Positions 39,083 through 40,952 of a DNA stretch of 40,952 nucleotides are shown here, in pieces. The notes beneath the pieces were generated by a model. That model worked only from the letters and a program-made list of their open reading frames with translations, was not told the DNA's origin and did no database searches. The DNA is from a virus. The position numbers and the translations under genes are program-made. The stretch's first letter is position 1, and each line of letters starts with the position of its first letter. The stretch spans positions 1 through 40,952 of the IMG/VR virus record IMGVR_UViG_3300042691_016389; one strand, given 5' to 3'.

Positions 39083-40952
39083 TGACTGAAAAACAAAATA
39101 ATCAAATAGTTAATACTTATGCTAAAGGAATTAACCAAGACTTAGCTAAAACTCTTTATAAAGAAGGTAATTACTTATCAGCAACTAATATAACTTTATT
39201 AACTGATAATGGATTAAGTACAGCTGTTGTTCAGAATAAAAAAGGAAATAAACTACAAATTCAATTTCCTACAACTATACCAGCTGCTACTTATGAAATT
39301 AATGGAGAATATCCTCAAGTTGTACCTGCTCAAGAAAATTTAAAAGCAATTGAAGGAATATCAATAATTGAAGGAAATGGAATAGAAAAATTATTTTTTT
39401 TTACAAAAAGTAATACTGTAGGTAATTTATCTGATAATGGTTATGGTCAAATATGGAGATGTGATTTTTTAGGTACTACTGATAATATATCAGGAGCTAT
39501 TAATGGTTATGAACTAACTGTTAATAATCACATGATGTATAATAGAAATTTAAATTTTAATAATGTAGAAAGAATTAAAGCTATTAGTAAATATGAAAAT
39601 CAAAACTTTTCAAGAATATATTGGACTGATGGTAATTTTAATCCAGTAAGAAGTATTAACACTATAGGTTTATTAACAGATATTATACAAACTCCTGTTA
39701 GAAGTTTAAATATAGTGTCTGAATGTAATTTAGATAGTCCTGTTATTAGTAGATTAATTAAAGGAAATTTGCCTGAAGGTAAATATCAATTAACTTATAG
39801 ATTATTAAGTAAAAATGGAGATTTAACTAATTTTAGTACTTGTAGTAATTTAATAGATGTTATTGAAGGTAATGAGTTTAATAGTGAATTTGGATACCCA
39901 TTAGCTGATACAATAGAATATACTACAGATATTATGGCTGCTACAGATACTAAAGAAGTTATTGATTCTGATAAAGGTATTGAGTTTTATATACCTAATA
40001 TTGATAAGGATTATCAAATGATTCAATATGCTTTAATACATTATAGTCAACCTAATTTACCTGAAATATTTGTTTATCCTTATAAAGAAATTTCTTTATA
40101 TAAAAATCAATTTGAAAGTTTTACTGATTTATATAGTGATACTTTTTTGTTAACTACAGAAGAGTTTAATATAATGTATGCTCCTTTTGAAAAAGCTAAA
40201 ACTATTGAAGTTAAAGATAATATTTTATTTGCAGCTAATACTACAAATGATATGTTTAAAGTTGATGTAGATTACAGAGCTTACAGATTTAATACTGGAG
40301 GTCAATCTTCTACTTATGAATTAGATAATACTATTAATACTTTTACTGGAACTAATTATCCAAGCAATTTAAAATTAGATGTTATTAATCCATACAATGA
40401 TGAAAGTGGTAAAATCTTTGGATTAAATCCTAATGGAACTCCTACAGATTGGTATAATAATCAACAATATAAATTTCATCAAGATGGAGTTACTGTAGGA
40501 GGTATAGGACCAAATATTAGTTATACATTTGGTACAACTACAATGGTAGTTGATACTAATCAAATAAATATAAATAGAGCTCCTTTAATTAAAACTGAGG
40601 TAGATAATAGTAATTTAATAACTTCTGTACCTAATCACATAACTAAAAACAATGGTAGTTTTAGTTCACTAAAAAGTCCTTATAAAGCTAGCTGTCAAGT
40701 ATCTTGGCAACGTGGAGAAGTATATAGGTTTGGTATTACTTTTTATAATAAGAAAGGACAAGCTTCTTATGTTAACTGGATAGGTGATATTAAGATGCCT
40801 GATTTTAATGAAACTAATAATCCTGCTTGTTTATTATCAAATTATAATGCTGGTAAATTAACAATGTATTCTACTTATATAAATTTTGATGTTAATGTAC
40901 CTCAAGATTTAGCTAAAGAAATTAGTGGATTTAGAATAGTATATGTTGAAAG
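39082..40952 (+). CDS. Large tail protein, truncated by the window edge
   Basis: An open frame of 623 codons starts at a TAATG overlap and continues past the right edge. The protein is rich in Asn, Thr, Ile and Tyr and predicted beta, starting MTEKQNNQIVNTYAKGINQDLAK. Position right after the ring protein and great length fit the big tail-tube, stump or muzzle-like protein of crAss-like phages. The exact role cannot be fixed without the C-terminus. No protease or lysin motif is visible in the part present. Confidence 0.7.
   Translation, partial: MTEKQNNQIVNTYAKGINQDLAKTLYKEGNYLSATNITLLTDNGLSTAVVQNKKGNKLQIQFPTTIPAATYEINGEYPQVVPAQENLKAIEGISIIEGNGIEKLFFFTKSNTVGNLSDNGYGQIWRCDFLGTTDNISGAINGYELTVNNHMMYNRNLNFNNVERIKAISKYENQNFSRIYWTDGNFNPVRSINTIGLLTDIIQTPVRSLNIVSECNLDSPVISRLIKGNLPEGKYQLTYRLLSKNGDLTNFSTCSNLIDVIEGNEFNSEFGYPLADTIEYTTDIMAATDTKEVIDSDKGIEFYIPNIDKDYQMIQYALIHYSQPNLPEIFVYPYKEISLYKNQFESFTDLYSDTFLLTTEEFNIMYAPFEKAKTIEVKDNILFAANTTNDMFKVDVDYRAYRFNTGGQSSTYELDNTINTFTGTNYPSNLKLDVINPYNDESGKIFGLNPNGTPTDWYNNQQYKFHQDGVTVGGIGPNISYTFGTTTMVVDTNQININRAPLIKTEVDNSNLITSVPNHITKNNGSFSSLKSPYKASCQVSWQRGEVYRFGITFYNKKGQASYVNWIGDIKMPDFNETNNPACLLSNYNAGKLTMYSTYINFDVNVPQDLAKEISGFRIVYVE

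Noticed and set aside
1-40952. CRISPR array, integrase, transposase or lysogeny genes
   Set aside because: No regularly spaced repeats were seen, and no recombinase or repressor-type sequence was recognised. The only mobile element found is the intron with its endonuclease.

Overview
This window looks like part of the genome of a lytic, tailed dsDNA phage of a Bacteroidetes host, best described as crAss-like. The evidence is the very AT-rich sequence, the near absence of Shine-Dalgarno sites (A-rich leaders instead), and promoters of the Bacteroidetes type. It also has two opposing gene blocks and a gene order of terminase, 858-residue portal, acidic scaffold candidate, 505-residue capsid protein, connectors, fibres, lysis genes and ring/tail proteins. 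No integrase, repressor or bacterial housekeeping gene is visible.

Left block (1 to about 11.5 kb, minus strand). It carries many small genes, mostly of unknown function, and an unusual amount of RNA. In transcription order it holds an OB-fold-like protein (11.5 kb), a 150-bp inverted-repeat RNA element, and a 1.3-kb gene-free stretch packed with hairpins and GNRA loops (9.3-10.6 kb). Next come a second structured stretch (8.4-8.6 kb), several small proteins, and a convincing phage tmRNA (5165-5557). A tRNA-Leu(UAG) follows directly, then about 480 nt of structured RNA and an aberrant tRNA-like gene. Further left is a radical-SAM gene of the spore photoproduct lyase family, split by a group I intron that encodes a GIY-YIG-type endonuclease. 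A set of small mosaic paralogues and a lipoprotein cut by the window edge finish the block. Six clear intrinsic terminators punctuate it.

Centre (11.5-12.3 kb). This is a 730-bp divergent control region. It has two copies of a promoter, TTTG-N20-TAnnTTTG. The first appears to drive a roughly 230-nt untranslated RNA with its own terminator hairpin. The second drives the rightward operon.

Right block (12.3-40.95 kb, plus strand). Small conserved phage proteins, among them a GroES-like co-chaperonin, lead into the packaging genes, portal, an HExxH protein, scaffold candidate, capsid protein and head-completion candidates. A receptor-binding module follows: two fibres with matching N-termini and collagen-like repeats, three more fibre or spike proteins, and a small SET-domain protein embedded among them. 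A lysis cassette (membrane proteins, M15 endolysin, holin candidate, putative unimolecular spanin) comes next. The connector, ring and large tail genes follow, the last running off the right edge. Adjacent genes often overlap by one base (TAATG), so translational coupling is likely. The same promoter, with exactly 20 bp between boxes, recurs before the scaffold gene, after the capsid gene and before the ring-protein operon.

The most novel material is the RNA-rich left block. It combines a tmRNA with an exceptionally long open tag frame, several structured RNAs matching no family I can name with confidence, and an odd tRNA-like gene. All functions are inferred by reading the sequence, and no database search was possible.
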